Source: Betaproteobacteria bacterium
Lineage (GTDB): Bacteria; Pseudomonadota; Gammaproteobacteria; Burkholderiales; Rhodocyclaceae
Length of the DNA stretch: 64,000 nucleotides
Assembly: GCA_016709965.1 (NCBI GenBank)
Contig: JADJLT010000006.1
Coordinates: 496,001-560,000 of the forward strand
Reading direction: 5' to 3'
The notes beneath the pieces were generated by a model, which worked only from the letters and a program-made list of their open reading frames with translations, ran no database searches and was not told the DNA's origin. A program made the translations under genes and the position numbers. Below are positions 47,236 through 55,511 of this stretch, in pieces (positions within the stretch are counted from its first letter, which is position 1; each line of letters starts with the position of its first letter).

Positions 47236-47939
47236 TGCGCTGGCTGGCCGTCATCCTCGCTGTGATGCTGACAGCCTGTGCGACCAAGCTGGGCAAGGAC
47301 GGGCGGACGGATACCACGGTCGACCCGAAATATTTGCTGAAATCGGAAGTCGACCGCATTGCCGATACCAATCGTGCCGAGGTGGTGGGTGGCCTGCTGC
47401 TGATTGCCGACAAGCTCTACAAGCGCAATCCCAAGGAGTGGAAAAAGGGCGGCGCCGTCAGTCGCGAAGCGGCGGTCGAGCGTTTGCGCCAGCGCCAGCA
47501 TCGCAGCTGGCCGGAATTCAGCGGCCAGCGCGAGGGGGCGGTCGCGTCGCTGGCCTTTGCCGAGGTTTATAGCGGTGACCGTGTCGCGGCCTTGGTTTTC
47601 GGGCTGCTGAGCATGGTCGACGCGGCGTTCGAGCATAAGGAGGAGTTCTACATTCTCGACAGCCTGAACGAAATGAAGCTGTACAACAGCGCCCGCAACA
47701 TGGATGTCGCGGTCTGGAAGCTAGGCCATGACCGCAATGCGGCGGGCGAGTTGTTCCTGCTCTCGAACGAGCTGGACCCGGTCAACCGCAACCTGTCCTA
47801 CGAGCGCGAATTCGGTCGCGTCATGGGCTTGCTCGATTTTATGGCCAAGGTCGTTGCAGACCGCAATGGCCGCACGTTTTCACGCCTGAGCCAGTCCGTG
47901 GTCAGCGCAGTCTTTTTACCAGTGGGTTTTTTGAAATGA
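47235..47939 (+). CDS. Putative lipoprotein
   Basis: 234 residues. A short lipoprotein signal ends in MLTACA (Cys15). The mature part is helical with DPKYLLKSEVDRIADTNRAE, PKEWKKGGAVSREAAVERLR and LLSNELDPVNRNLSYEREFG. No family name is certain. It is probably anchored to the outer membrane. It overlaps the dedA stop and the purN start, so it is co-translated with both. Confidence 0.75.
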   Translation: MRWLAVILAVMLTACATKLGKDGRTDTTVDPKYLLKSEVDRIADTNRAEVVGGLLLIADKLYKRNPKEWKKGGAVSREAAVERLRQRQHRSWPEFSGQREGAVASLAFAEVYSGDRVAALVFGLLSMVDAAFEHKEEFYILDSLNEMKLYNSARNMDVAVWKLGHDRNAAGELFLLSNELDPVNRNLSYEREFGRVMGLLDFMAKVVADRNGRTFSRLSQSVVSAVFLPVGFLK

Positions 47940-48583
47940 AGAATATCGTCATCCTGATTTCCGGTCGTGGCAGCAACATGGAGGCGTTGCTCGCCGCCCG
48001 TGAAGCCGGAAATCTTCCCGTCAATGTTGCTGCAGTGATCAGTAACCGGCCTGATGCAGATGGTCTGGAGACCGCGGCCCGGTATGGGATCGTCACGCAT
48101 TACATCGACCACAAGGCGTTCAAGGGACGCGAGGCGTTCGACGACCGACTCGCGGAGTGCATCGACACCTTTGCGCCTGATCTGGTCGTCCTCGCCGGCT
48201 TCATGCGCATCCTGACCGACGGCTTTGTCCGTCACTATGAAGGTCGGCTGATCAACATCCATCCGTCGCTGCTGCCTTCCTTCCCCGGCCTGCATACCCA
48301 CCAGCGCGCGCTGGAAGAGGGGGTGCGCATTCATGGCTGTACGGTGCATTTCGTCACGCCGACGCTCGATCATGGGCCGGTCATCATTCAGGCGGCCATT
48401 CCGGTGCTCGATGGCGATACCGAGGCGAGCCTGGCGGCCCGAATTCTGGTGCAGGAGCACAAGATCTATCCGCAAGCCGTCCGCTGGTTTGCTGAAGACA
48501 AGCTGACGCTGGACAACGGCCGTGTGCGGCTGGCGGCCGAGCTGGCCGACAGTGCCGTGCTGATTTCGCCCGAGCTTCGCTAA
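47936..48583 (+). CDS. purN: Phosphoribosylglycinamide formyltransferase
   Basis: 215 residues. Substrate-binding ISGRGSNMEALL at the N-terminus, LVVLAGFMRILTDGFV, INIHPSLLPSFPGLHTH with the catalytic His, and VHFVTPTLDHGPVI with the catalytic Asp are all present. It formylates GAR in purine synthesis. The start overlaps the preceding lipoprotein by 4 bp. purM, another gene of the same pathway, lies at 21.4 kb. Confidence 0.97.
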   Translation: MKNIVILISGRGSNMEALLAAREAGNLPVNVAAVISNRPDADGLETAARYGIVTHYIDHKAFKGREAFDDRLAECIDTFAPDLVVLAGFMRILTDGFVRHYEGRLINIHPSLLPSFPGLHTHQRALEEGVRIHGCTVHFVTPTLDHGPVIIQAAIPVLDGDTEASLAARILVQEHKIYPQAVRWFAEDKLTLDNGRVRLAAELADSAVLISPELR

Positions 48584-48590
48584 GCCGGTC

Positions 48591-49577
48591 ATGCCGCTTG
48601 CCTTTGCACTCGCGCTCGCTGCATCGCTCGGCATTCATATTGCAGCTCTGTTCGGCACCGATGTCGAACTGTTTGGCGGTGTCGATGAGCCGGTACCCTT
48701 GCGCGCCGAGTTGCAGCCACCGCCGCCGGCCGCACCAGTAGCTGCGCCAAAGCCAGTCGAGAAAAAGCTGGCTGCCCAGCCGCGCCCGAAGCCGCCAAAG
48801 CCGAGACGTCTGGCCAGCAAGCAGCCGTTGCCCAGCGCCGCGCAGGTGCTGCCGGTCGCGCCGATGGAAAAACCTTCGGAAAAAGCGCCGGAATTGCCGT
48901 CGACCGTGGCAGTCGCGCCGCCAGTCGCACCGCCGCCGGCCAAACCGCAGTTGCCATCCAAAGGCACCATGCGCTTCGTTATTTATTACGGCACGCAAGG
49001 ATTCGAGATCGGGCGGGCTGAACACAATTGGGAATTCACCGAGGACGGCCATTATCGGCTGCGCGGCATGACCCGGACCAGCGGGCTCGCGGCGCTGATC
49101 AAGCCGCTGGTTTTCGAAAATGAAAGTAGCGGCCGGCTGGTTGCCGGCGGCCTGCAGCCTGAGCAATACCGCACGCGCAAGAACGGCAAGGATGCCAATG
49201 AAAATGCCGATTTCGACTGGTCGGCCAGTGAAGTCCATCTGTCGCGTGGCGCTGCGACCCAGCCGATCAGTCTGGGTTCGCAGGATATTCTGTCACTGAA
49301 CTATCAGCTGGCTTACCTGAAAAAGCCAGAAATGGGCGCCCGGGTTGGCGTCGTCACTGGCAAAAAATACGACCGCTTTGCCCTCGATTCGCTGGGTGAA
49401 GAAGAAATCGACATCGCCGCCGGCCATTTCCGCACCCTGCATCTGCGCGCCATCGGCGATACCGTCACCGAAATCTGGATTGCGCTCGATCGCCACCGCT
49501 TGCCGGTTAAAATCCGCTACACCGATAAAAAAGGCGACATCTTCGAGCAAGTCGCTACCGAAATAGGATCTCAATGA
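48591..49577 (+). CDS. DUF3108 family envelope protein
   Basis: 328 residues. A short N-terminal hydrophobic segment (about 2-20) is followed by a Pro/Ala/Lys-rich linker (about 38-122), like TonB-type periplasm-spanning linkers. A DUF3108 domain comprises the rest (MRFVIYYGTQGFEIGRAEHN, then HYRLRGMTRTSGLAALIKPL and the ending RLPVKIRYTDKKGDIFEQVA). The function is unknown. It starts 7 bp after purN and overlaps the rsmB start, a pairing common in related genomes. Confidence 0.85.
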   Translation: MPLAFALALAASLGIHIAALFGTDVELFGGVDEPVPLRAELQPPPPAAPVAAPKPVEKKLAAQPRPKPPKPRRLASKQPLPSAAQVLPVAPMEKPSEKAPELPSTVAVAPPVAPPPAKPQLPSKGTMRFVIYYGTQGFEIGRAEHNWEFTEDGHYRLRGMTRTSGLAALIKPLVFENESSGRLVAGGLQPEQYRTRKNGKDANENADFDWSASEVHLSRGAATQPISLGSQDILSLNYQLAYLKKPEMGARVGVVTGKKYDRFALDSLGEEEIDIAAGHFRTLHLRAIGDTVTEIWIALDRHRLPVKIRYTDKKGDIFEQVATEIGSQ

Positions 49578-50836
49578 AAGCCCGCTTCACCCTTGCCCTG
49601 TTTGCCCATGCCGAAGCCGTCCTCGGCCAGTTGCTGCGCTTCGATTACCCGGCCGATGCCGTTGTGTCCCGCTATTTTCGCGAGCATCGCCAGCTCGGTC
49701 ATGCCGATCGGGCCTTCGTTGCCGAAACTGTGTTCGCCGTGCTGCGCCGCGGTCGCAGTCTGGAAGCGCGTTGCGCCGGTAAATTGTCCGATCGTCGTCG
49801 CCTGCTGGCGGCATTGGCCGTGACCCGTGGCTGGAGCCAGCGCGAACTGGCGCCGGTACTCAAGGCCAGTGAAGAAGAATGGCTGGCCGCCGCCAAGGCA
49901 ATGCCGGAGGCCGATTTTCCGCCCGCCGTCCGCTGCGACCTGCCGGATTGGCTGTACAACCGCCTGGAGGCGCAGTTTGGCGCCGATGAAACGCTGGCCC
50001 TGGCCCATGCCCTCAACCAGCCGGCGCCGCTTGATCTGCGCGTGAATACCCTGAAGGCCAATCGCGATGAGGTGCTGGCCAAACTGGCTGAAGACGGTAT
50101 CGCCGCCATGCCCGGCCCGCTGTCGCCGATTGCCGTGCGCCTGCGCGACAAGCCGGCGCTGGCCAAGCATCCGCTATTCATCGAAGGTGCCGTCGAGGTA
50201 CAGGACGAAGGTAGCCAGCTGCTCGGTTTCCTGCTCGAACCGAAGCGTGGCGAAATGGTCGTCGATTTCTGCGCCGGTGCCGGCGGCAAAACGCTGCTGC
50301 TCGGCGCGCTGATGCGCAATACCGGCCGCCTCTACGCCTACGATGTCTCCGACAAGCGCCTCGCCAATCTCAAGCCGCGCCTGGCTCGCTCCGGCTTGTC
50401 CAACGTTCATCCGGCCCGCATCGAGCATGAACGCGATACCAAGATCAAGCGGCTGTCCGGCAAGGCCGATCGCGTGCTGGTCGATGCGCCGTGTTCCGGT
50501 CTTGGCACCCTGCGTCGTAATCCGGACCTTAAATGGCGGCAGGACGAGGCGTCGGTCGCCGAACTGACCGTCAAGCAGGCATCGATCCTCGACGCCGCAT
50601 CCACCATGGTTCGCCCCGGCGGTCGTCTGGTTTATGCCACTTGCAGCCTGTTGACCGCAGAAAACGACGACATCGTCGCCGCTTTCCTTGCGAAGCATCC
50701 TGATTTCACGCTGATACCCGCCGCCACTATTCTCGCCAAGCAGGGCATTGCTTTTGACGGCGACACGCTGCGCCTGTTGCCTAATCTGCACAACACCGAT
50801 GGCTTCTTTGCCGCTGCGCTGGAACGCAAGGCATGA
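49574..50836 (+). CDS. rsmB: 16S rRNA (cytosine-C5) methyltransferase RsmB
   Basis: 420 residues. An N-terminal NusB-like RNA-binding domain is followed by an NOL1/NOP2/Sun methyltransferase. SAM-binding VDFCAGAGGKTLLLGALM is near 230. DAPCSGLGTLRRNPDLKWR and YATCSLLTAEND carry the two catalytic Cys residues. It methylates C967-type positions of 16S rRNA. It overlaps both neighbours by 4 bp. A related paralogue such as RsmF is possible, but the N-terminal NusB-like domain favours RsmB. Confidence 0.9.
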   Translation: MKARFTLALFAHAEAVLGQLLRFDYPADAVVSRYFREHRQLGHADRAFVAETVFAVLRRGRSLEARCAGKLSDRRRLLAALAVTRGWSQRELAPVLKASEEEWLAAAKAMPEADFPPAVRCDLPDWLYNRLEAQFGADETLALAHALNQPAPLDLRVNTLKANRDEVLAKLAEDGIAAMPGPLSPIAVRLRDKPALAKHPLFIEGAVEVQDEGSQLLGFLLEPKRGEMVVDFCAGAGGKTLLLGALMRNTGRLYAYDVSDKRLANLKPRLARSGLSNVHPARIEHERDTKIKRLSGKADRVLVDAPCSGLGTLRRNPDLKWRQDEASVAELTVKQASILDAASTMVRPGGRLVYATCSLLTAENDDIVAAFLAKHPDFTLIPAATILAKQGIAFDGDTLRLLPNLHNTDGFFAAALERKA

Positions 50837-52113
50837 GTGAGAAGAGCCAGGCCCTGCGCCTGATCACTGACCTGCTGGCAGATTTCAACGATTCAAGTTT
50901 CGTCTGGCAGGCGGTCGCCCTCGTGGTATGCCTCGGAATGTCCTTCCTGATCGCCCGCTGGTGGCGGGGGCGCCATCTGGAAGGTGCCGGTCGATTGTCC
51001 GACGCCAGTTCCCGTCTCGCTTTTCCGCTGACTGGCATGGTACTGACCGGCATCGCCATTGCGACGCTGGGTTCGGTCATTCACGTCAATCTGCTCAAGC
51101 TGGCCATGCCGCTGCTCGGTTCAATGGCACTGGTGCGCAGCGTGATTTTCGTGCTCCGTCAGGCTTTCCCGCGGGCCACCTGGCTGACTGCCTGGGAGCG
51201 CATCATCGCCGCGACCGTCTGGGGCTGGCTGGCGCTCTACATCACCGATCTGGCGCCGTATGTCATCGACGCCATGGAGCAGATCGAGTTTCACATCGGC
51301 AAGCAGCATATCGACCTGTGGACCATCCTGCGCGGCATTGCCACCATCTTCCTGACTGTCGTTTTTGCGCTGTGGGTGGCGGGCATCATCGAAGGCCGGC
51401 TAATGCGTCTGCACACGCTCGATGCCAATCTGCGCATCGTGGGTATCCGCGTCGCCAAGGCCGGTTTGACCGTGGTTGCCATCCTGACCAGCATGGCGCT
51501 GGTCGGCATCGACATGACGGCACTGTCGGTCTTTACCGGCGCCCTGGGTGTCGGCCTCGGCTTTGGCCTGCAAAAGATCGCCAGCAATTATGTGTCCGGT
51601 TTCATCATCCTGCTCGACCGTTCCATCCGCATCGGCAATATCGTGCAGGTTGGTACCGATAGCGGGGAAGTGACTGAGATCACCACGCGCTACACGGTGC
51701 TCAAGCATCCCGGTGGTACCGAATTCATTGTGCCGAACGAAACGCTGATCAGCACGACCGTGCAGAACCAGACCTTGTCCAATGCGCAGCTGCGCCTGAG
51801 CACAACGGTTGGCGTGGCCTACGACAGCGATCTCGAGCTGGTCGTACGACTGATGCTGGAAGCCGCGACGTCGCACGAGCGGGTGCTGGCTGAGCCGCAA
51901 CCCAAGGTTTTCCTGACCCAGTTTGGCGATAGCAGCATCAATCTCGATCTGGGTTTCTGGATCGGTGATCCGGAAGGCGGGAAGGCCAACATCGTATCCG
52001 ACGTCAATTTTTCGATCTGGCGAGCTTTCAAGGAAAACGGTGTCAGCATTCCGTTCCCGCAGCGCGAAGTGCGCATTCTGAACGAGGTTGGGCCACCGGC
52101 CGCCAGCGCATGA
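50833..52113 (+). CDS. MscS-family mechanosensitive ion channel
   Basis: 426 residues with about six transmembrane helices. The pore-lining helix and following motif are legible: GALGVGLGFGLQKIASNYVS, then GFIILLDRSIRIGNIVQVG and TRYTVLKHPGGTEFIVPNE. A cytoplasmic C-terminal domain follows. The extra N-terminal helices make it larger than E. coli MscS. It gates on membrane tension. It is the last gene of the run from dedA and ends 3 bp before a strong terminator. Confidence 0.92.
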   Translation: MSEKSQALRLITDLLADFNDSSFVWQAVALVVCLGMSFLIARWWRGRHLEGAGRLSDASSRLAFPLTGMVLTGIAIATLGSVIHVNLLKLAMPLLGSMALVRSVIFVLRQAFPRATWLTAWERIIAATVWGWLALYITDLAPYVIDAMEQIEFHIGKQHIDLWTILRGIATIFLTVVFALWVAGIIEGRLMRLHTLDANLRIVGIRVAKAGLTVVAILTSMALVGIDMTALSVFTGALGVGLGFGLQKIASNYVSGFIILLDRSIRIGNIVQVGTDSGEVTEITTRYTVLKHPGGTEFIVPNETLISTTVQNQTLSNAQLRLSTTVGVAYDSDLELVVRLMLEAATSHERVLAEPQPKVFLTQFGDSSINLDLGFWIGDPEGGKANIVSDVNFSIWRAFKENGVSIPFPQREVRILNEVGPPAASA

Positions 52114-52115
52114 AA

Positions 52116-52144
52116 AATGGCGCGGAAGCCCCGCGCCATTTTTT
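52116..52144 (+). terminator. Rho-independent terminator after mscS
   Basis: AATGGCGCGG and CCGCGCCATT form a perfect 10-bp stem with a five-base loop, followed by TTTT. A dispersed repeat copy begins at the T-tract. Confidence 0.9.
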
Positions 52145-52180
52145 CAATTTTCCGGTTTTTTTCCGGTTGACCGCGGCACC
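52141..52180 (-). repeat. Dispersed CGGTCAACCG element abutting the mscS terminator
   Basis: On the minus strand, GCCGCGGTCAACCGGAAAAA then AACCGGAAAATTGAAAA. Its AT-rich end merges with the T-tract of the terminator. Confidence 0.8.
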
Positions 52181-52209
52181 AGTCTCTTGCCGCTGCAACC
52201 GCCGAATAC

Positions 52210-52356
52210 TTAGCTGCTGAGCAGCATCTGCCGTTCGAAGGCGCGCATCAGGCGTTCCTTGCGCTGCCGGTCAAAGGCTTTGCTGGCGTGTGCAATGCGC
52301 TGACCCAGCTTGTCGAGCTTGAAAAACTTCTTGACCCTGCGCTTCGTTTTTTCCAT
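52210..52356 (-). CDS. Small basic protein of 48 residues
   Basis: ATG at 52354-52356, well spaced behind AAGGAGAAGCC, to TAA at 52210. The protein starts MEKTKRRVKKFFKLDKLGQR and ends FERQMLLSS. It is rich in Lys and Arg and probably a single or paired amphipathic helix. No homologue is recalled. The good ribosome-binding site and compact gene favour a real product. It may bind nucleic acid or acidic partners; this is only inferred from charge. Confidence 0.55.
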   Translation of the reverse strand: MEKTKRRVKKFFKLDKLGQRIAHASKAFDRQRKERLMRAFERQMLLSS

Positions 52357-52625
52357 CGTGGCTTCTCCTTTTCGGGTTAGGACGAATTCACTTTATCGAG
52401 CGCGGATGGCCATGTCTGTGTGCGTCGTTTGTGGTCTTTGTAACGAATTCTGACATCGTGCAGAACGGCGCCGTAGCCTGTTTCCAGGCATCCGAGAGGG
52501 AGTAAACATCGCTTGCTTCCAGCTACTGCTCGCCGCCGGTGAGCAGCTTGATGGTTTTCACGATCATTTGCCGCCAGCGCAGCAAAAAATCAGTAAGTCT
52601 GGATGGAGTGGTTCAGCCGCGACTT

Positions 52626-53378
52626 TCAGGCAATCGTGCCGAGGAGGATGCCCTGCCGGCGCAGGTCGTCGAGTAGCGCCGCACCGTGGGCCAGCAATTG
52701 CGCGGGGTCGGGGTGCTGCAGTTCGGTGCCAATCTGGCGGATGGCGGCCTCGCCGCTGGTCGGGGCGGTGGCGAGCAGGGTCAGCAGGCGGCCGGTAACG
52801 GCATTGATCTGGCTGAATTGCACGTCGTCATTGGCATCGCGATGGACGACAAGGTAAGTGGGTTGTGGCTTACGTGGCCGGTAATCCGGCCCGATGCGAT
52901 GCACCGGCCAACTGTAGGCGAGGTTGAAAAGGGCCGGGTTGAGGGCAACCGGGTTGGCCAGGAGATCACCCGCCGGGTCGTGCGCCGGGAGCGGGGTGTC
53001 CATGATGTCGGCAGCCAGTTCGGCCCATTCATAATGCGCCAGTTCAGCCAGCCAGGCGGGGAGTGCTTGGCGGATCTCGGCTTCGGCCAGATAGCGGACG
53101 AATTCGCGCGGAATCTCGCGAAACCACGGCGTATGCAGCGGCCAGTCGCGGTAAAAGGTGCGGCACAGTCGCCGCCAGCGCTTTTTGCCCAGCATTTTCT
53201 GGCTGACCGGGAAACAGCGGTCAATAAAGCCGCAGATGTTGTTGAACAACAGCTCGTTGTACACGGCCATGCGCCCGGCCGGTATGCCGTCCGGACGTGG
53301 GGTGTGATGCGGATCGCGCAGGTGGAGGGCGAAGGCGCGCTGGAATTGTTGAAAATCGGGCTGGGTATCGGCGGTCAT
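52626..53378 (-). CDS. DUF2063 partner protein (HvfC/BufC-like)
   Basis: 250 residues from the ATG at 53376-53378, which overlaps the stop of the DUF692 gene (ATGA). The N-terminal half has QRAFALHLRDP, MAVYNELLFNNICGFIDRCF and LAHYEWAELAADI, all DUF2063 signatures. DUF2063 proteins pair with DUF692 enzymes and help recognise the precursor peptide in HvfABC/bufferin-type RiPP systems. No gene follows within about 270 bp; the region 52357-52625 shows no other features. Confidence 0.88.
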   Translation of the reverse strand: MTADTQPDFQQFQRAFALHLRDPHHTPRPDGIPAGRMAVYNELLFNNICGFIDRCFPVSQKMLGKKRWRRLCRTFYRDWPLHTPWFREIPREFVRYLAEAEIRQALPAWLAELAHYEWAELAADIMDTPLPAHDPAGDLLANPVALNPALFNLAYSWPVHRIGPDYRPRKPQPTYLVVHRDANDDVQFSQINAVTGRLLTLLATAPTSGEAAIRQIGTELQHPDPAQLLAHGAALLDDLRRQGILLGTIA

Positions 53379-54220
53379 CAGGCAGCCTTGCGCTGCCCGG
53401 CGGCAGCCTGCAATCGGGTAATGTGTTCGATTTCCGCGGTCAACCGGGAAAATTCTGGAAAATTGAAATCCCGTTCCAGACAGGTCGGCACCTCGCCACC
53501 AATCCGCACAAAAGCTGCTTCGAGCAATGACCATACCGGATCGATGACTTCTGCGCCGTGGGTGTCGATGTGCAGGCCATTCGGTTCGACAAAATGGCCG
53601 GCGATATGGACGTAGCAGGTGCGCTCCAGTGGCAGCGCGTGCAGGAAATTCAGCGCGTCAAAGCCGAAATTTTGGCTATTCACATAGATATTATTGACGT
53701 CGAGATGCAGCAGGCAATCCGCTTCGCGGACGATGCTGGAAATAAACTCGGCCTCGCTCATTTCAGCGCCCGGTGGCGCCACGTAGGTCGAAGCGTTCTC
53801 GATACCGATGCGTTGGCCGAGGATGTCCTGCGCTCGCTGAATGCGCTCGACCGTCCAGCGCACGGCTTGTTCAGTCAGCGGAATTGGCAGCAGGTCATAG
53901 AGGTGGTTTTCATCGGCGGACCACGACAGGTGTTCGGTGTACAGCCCGATGCCGTGCTCGGTCATGAAGCTTTTAATGCGGCGGAGCAATGCTGCATCCA
54001 GTGGGCCAGGGCCGCCGAGTGACAGCGACAGGCCATGGCAGACAAAAGGGTAGCGCTCAGTGAATTGGCGTAGCTCTCTGGCGGATCGTCCACCCATGCC
54101 TGCCCAGTTTTCGGGTGCAATTTCGAAGAAGCGGATGGCATCAGGTACCCCGGCATTGAGCGGGGCGATCAGTTCGCGGCGAAAGCCCAGACCGGCGCCG
54201 TGCGCATGACGTGGCTGCAT
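53378..54220 (-). CDS. DUF692 multinuclear iron enzyme (HvfB/BufB/MbnB-like)
   Basis: 280 residues from the ATG at 54218-54220, behind GGAGG. TIM-barrel motifs of the family are visible: FFEIAPENWAGMGG near 32, VCHGLSLSLGGPGPLD near 60-75, GLYTEHLSWS, IGIENASTYV, and LLHLDVNNIYVNSQNFGFDA with the metal-binding Asp/Asn. DUF692 enzymes oxidatively modify Cys residues of precursor peptides, as in methanobactin and bufferin systems. The DUF2063 and Cys-rich precursor genes flank it. Confidence 0.92.
   Translation of the reverse strand: MQPRHAHGAGLGFRRELIAPLNAGVPDAIRFFEIAPENWAGMGGRSARELRQFTERYPFVCHGLSLSLGGPGPLDAALLRRIKSFMTEHGIGLYTEHLSWSADENHLYDLLPIPLTEQAVRWTVERIQRAQDILGQRIGIENASTYVAPPGAEMSEAEFISSIVREADCLLHLDVNNIYVNSQNFGFDALNFLHALPLERTCYVHIAGHFVEPNGLHIDTHGAEVIDPVWSLLEAAFVRIGGEVPTCLERDFNFPEFSRLTAEIEHITRLQAAAGQRKAA
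53431..53471 (+). repeat. Possible dispersed element inside the DUF692 gene
   Basis: TTTCCGCGGTCAACCGGGAA then AATTCTGGAAAATTGAAAT fits the family well. It lies on codons for RDFNFPEFSRLTAEIEH, a region that is fairly conserved in DUF692 proteins, so chance similarity is possible. Confidence 0.45.
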
Positions 54221-54277
54221 GCGAATCCTCCAGGTGGGATAGCGGGCGGGGAGAGCCCCGCACCGCAACCGGTTGGC

Positions 54278-54598
54278 TTACTTATGGCTATCCATCGTCT
54301 TGTTGGCGCCACAGTTGGCTTCAGCGGCCTTCTTGCTGGCGCCGCAGTTGGCATCCATTTTTTTCTCTTTCATCGCCTTGGCTTCAGCCGCCTTCTTCTC
54401 GGCGCCACACGAGGCTTCCATCTTTTTGCTGGCGCCGCAATTGGCATCTTTCATCTTGGTATCGGCTTCGGCCAGTTGATAGCCGACTTCCAGCTTCGTT
54501 GCGCCAAACGGGTTTTCGGCAGCGTGGGCAAGCGGGCTGAGGGCGATGGCAGCAAAGGCTGAGCCGACGGCCAGGGATGCGATATTTTGTTTTTTCAT
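54278..54598 (-). CDS. Cys-Gly repeat RiPP precursor (HvfA/bufferin-like)
   Basis: 106 residues. A signal peptide (MKKQNIASLAVGSAFAAIAL, cleavage after AHA) is followed by a Lys/Ala/Glu-rich mature region with four Cys-Gly motifs (DANCGASKK, EASCGAEKK, DANCGASKK and EANCGANK). In HvfA-type precursors such Cys residues are converted by the DUF692/DUF2063 pair and the peptide then binds copper outside the cytoplasm. Order precursor-DUF692-DUF2063 supports this. Modification and metal specificity are inferred. Confidence 0.85.
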   Translation of the reverse strand: MKKQNIASLAVGSAFAAIALSPLAHAAENPFGATKLEVGYQLAEADTKMKDANCGASKKMEASCGAEKKAAEAKAMKEKKMDANCGASKKAAEANCGANKTMDSHK

Positions 54599-54629
54599 GA
54601 TTTTCTCCGTTGTGATTGAGGTGTCTGAA

Positions 54630-54809
54630 TTAGTCGGAATGACTCATCCATGAGCCCGTAACCTGACGCATGAACGCGAACTGCTTTTCAGCCCGTCGGC
54701 AACCGGCACAAAACGCCAGGTGAAAGCGGAACTGCAGGCGCTCCCAACGGCTGAGCTTGCGTTCCAGTTGTATCGAGGCGAGGCGGGTTGCTTCCTTGCA
54801 GCTGATCAT
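54630..54809 (-). CDS. Small zinc-finger anti-sigma-type protein
   Basis: 59 residues from the ATG at 54807-54809 (MISCKEATRLASIQLERKLS). A Cys near the N-terminus and the HLAFCAGCRRAE segment form an HxxxCxxC zinc-finger pattern (zf-HC2) of ZAS anti-sigma factors. There is no membrane helix, so it would be cytosolic. It is divergent from an ECF sigma gene and 31 bp upstream of the precursor-peptide gene. It probably holds the sigma factor inactive until stress; this is inferred from arrangement. Confidence 0.75.
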   Translation of the reverse strand: MISCKEATRLASIQLERKLSRWERLQFRFHLAFCAGCRRAEKQFAFMRQVTGSWMSHSD

Positions 54810-54929
54810 TTCAATTCCTGTCTTTCGTCGTGGGCTTTGGGGCCTGATCAATTAGTCGCAACGGTCATCAAAATCTTACAAATATTTTTTACAGTATGAT
54901 CCACAACGAGCAAAACATATTGAGCCGAC
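54810..54929. promoter_or_regulatory. Divergent promoter region of the sigma and RiPP operons
   Basis: A 120-bp AT-rich gap (including AAATATTTTTTACAGTATGAT near 54887) separates the ECF sigma gene from the anti-sigma/precursor operon. Both transcripts must start here. An autoregulated ECF promoter is expected, but I cannot assign -35 and -10 elements reliably. Confidence 0.45.
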
Positions 54930-55499
54930 ATGCCCCTGGATCCCCTGCGCGACCCCGATTTTCTCACAAGCCTGCGGCGAGACATGCTGCGCTTCGCCGA
55001 GTTGCAACTGCGCGATCGTGCCCAGGCCGAGGATGCGGTGCAGGAAGCGCTGACCGGCGCCCTGTTGGGAAAGGAAAAGTTTGCCTCGCGGGCCTCGCTG
55101 CGCACCTGGGTGCTCTCCATCCTTAAAAACAAAATCATCGATGTACTGCGCCGCAAGGTGCGCGAGAATGCGACGGTCAACCCGGAAAATGACGACGATT
55201 TGAATGCTTTTTTCGACGACCGAGAGCACTGGGCCGAAGATACCCGCCCGTCAGAATGGCAGACGCCGCAGCAAGCCATGGAAAGCAAACAATTCTGGGA
55301 AGTGTTTGAGGCCTGCCTCTACCGCCTGCCCGATGCCAGTGCTCGAATTTTCACCTTGCGCGAAGTACTCGGCTTCGATACTGACGAAATCTGCCAGACC
55401 ATGGCCATTACAGCCAGCAACTGTTTTGTCCAGCTACACCGTGCCCGCCTGTCCCTGCGTGCGTGCCTGGGCGCCAACTGGTTTGGCGAAGCCGCGTGA
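54930..55499 (+). CDS. ECF-family RNA polymerase sigma factor
   Basis: 189 residues. Region 2 spans about 15-78 with QAEDAVQEALTGAL and SLRTWVLSILKNKIIDVLRR. Region 4 spans about 125-180 with LPDASARIFTLREVLGFDTD and the HTH segment NCFVQLHRARLSLR. The 40-residue linker between them contains ENATVNPENDDDLNAFF (about 79-95), encoded by a dispersed repeat copy. It probably controls the divergent anti-sigma/RiPP operon, as in other bufferin-type clusters. Confidence 0.88.
   Translation: MPLDPLRDPDFLTSLRRDMLRFAELQLRDRAQAEDAVQEALTGALLGKEKFASRASLRTWVLSILKNKIIDVLRRKVRENATVNPENDDDLNAFFDDREHWAEDTRPSEWQTPQQAMESKQFWEVFEACLYRLPDASARIFTLREVLGFDTDEICQTMAITASNCFVQLHRARLSLRACLGANWFGEAA
55167..55206 (+). repeat. 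Dispersed CGGTCAACCG element inside the sigma gene
   Basis: AATGCGACGGTCAACCCGGA then AAATGACGACGATTTGAATG is a partial match (core strong, arm weak). It is in frame and encodes ATVNPENDDDLN in the interdomain linker, the same TVNPEN peptide seen in MutL. Confidence 0.6.
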
Positions 55500-55511
55500 A
55501 GCGTTCGGGCA

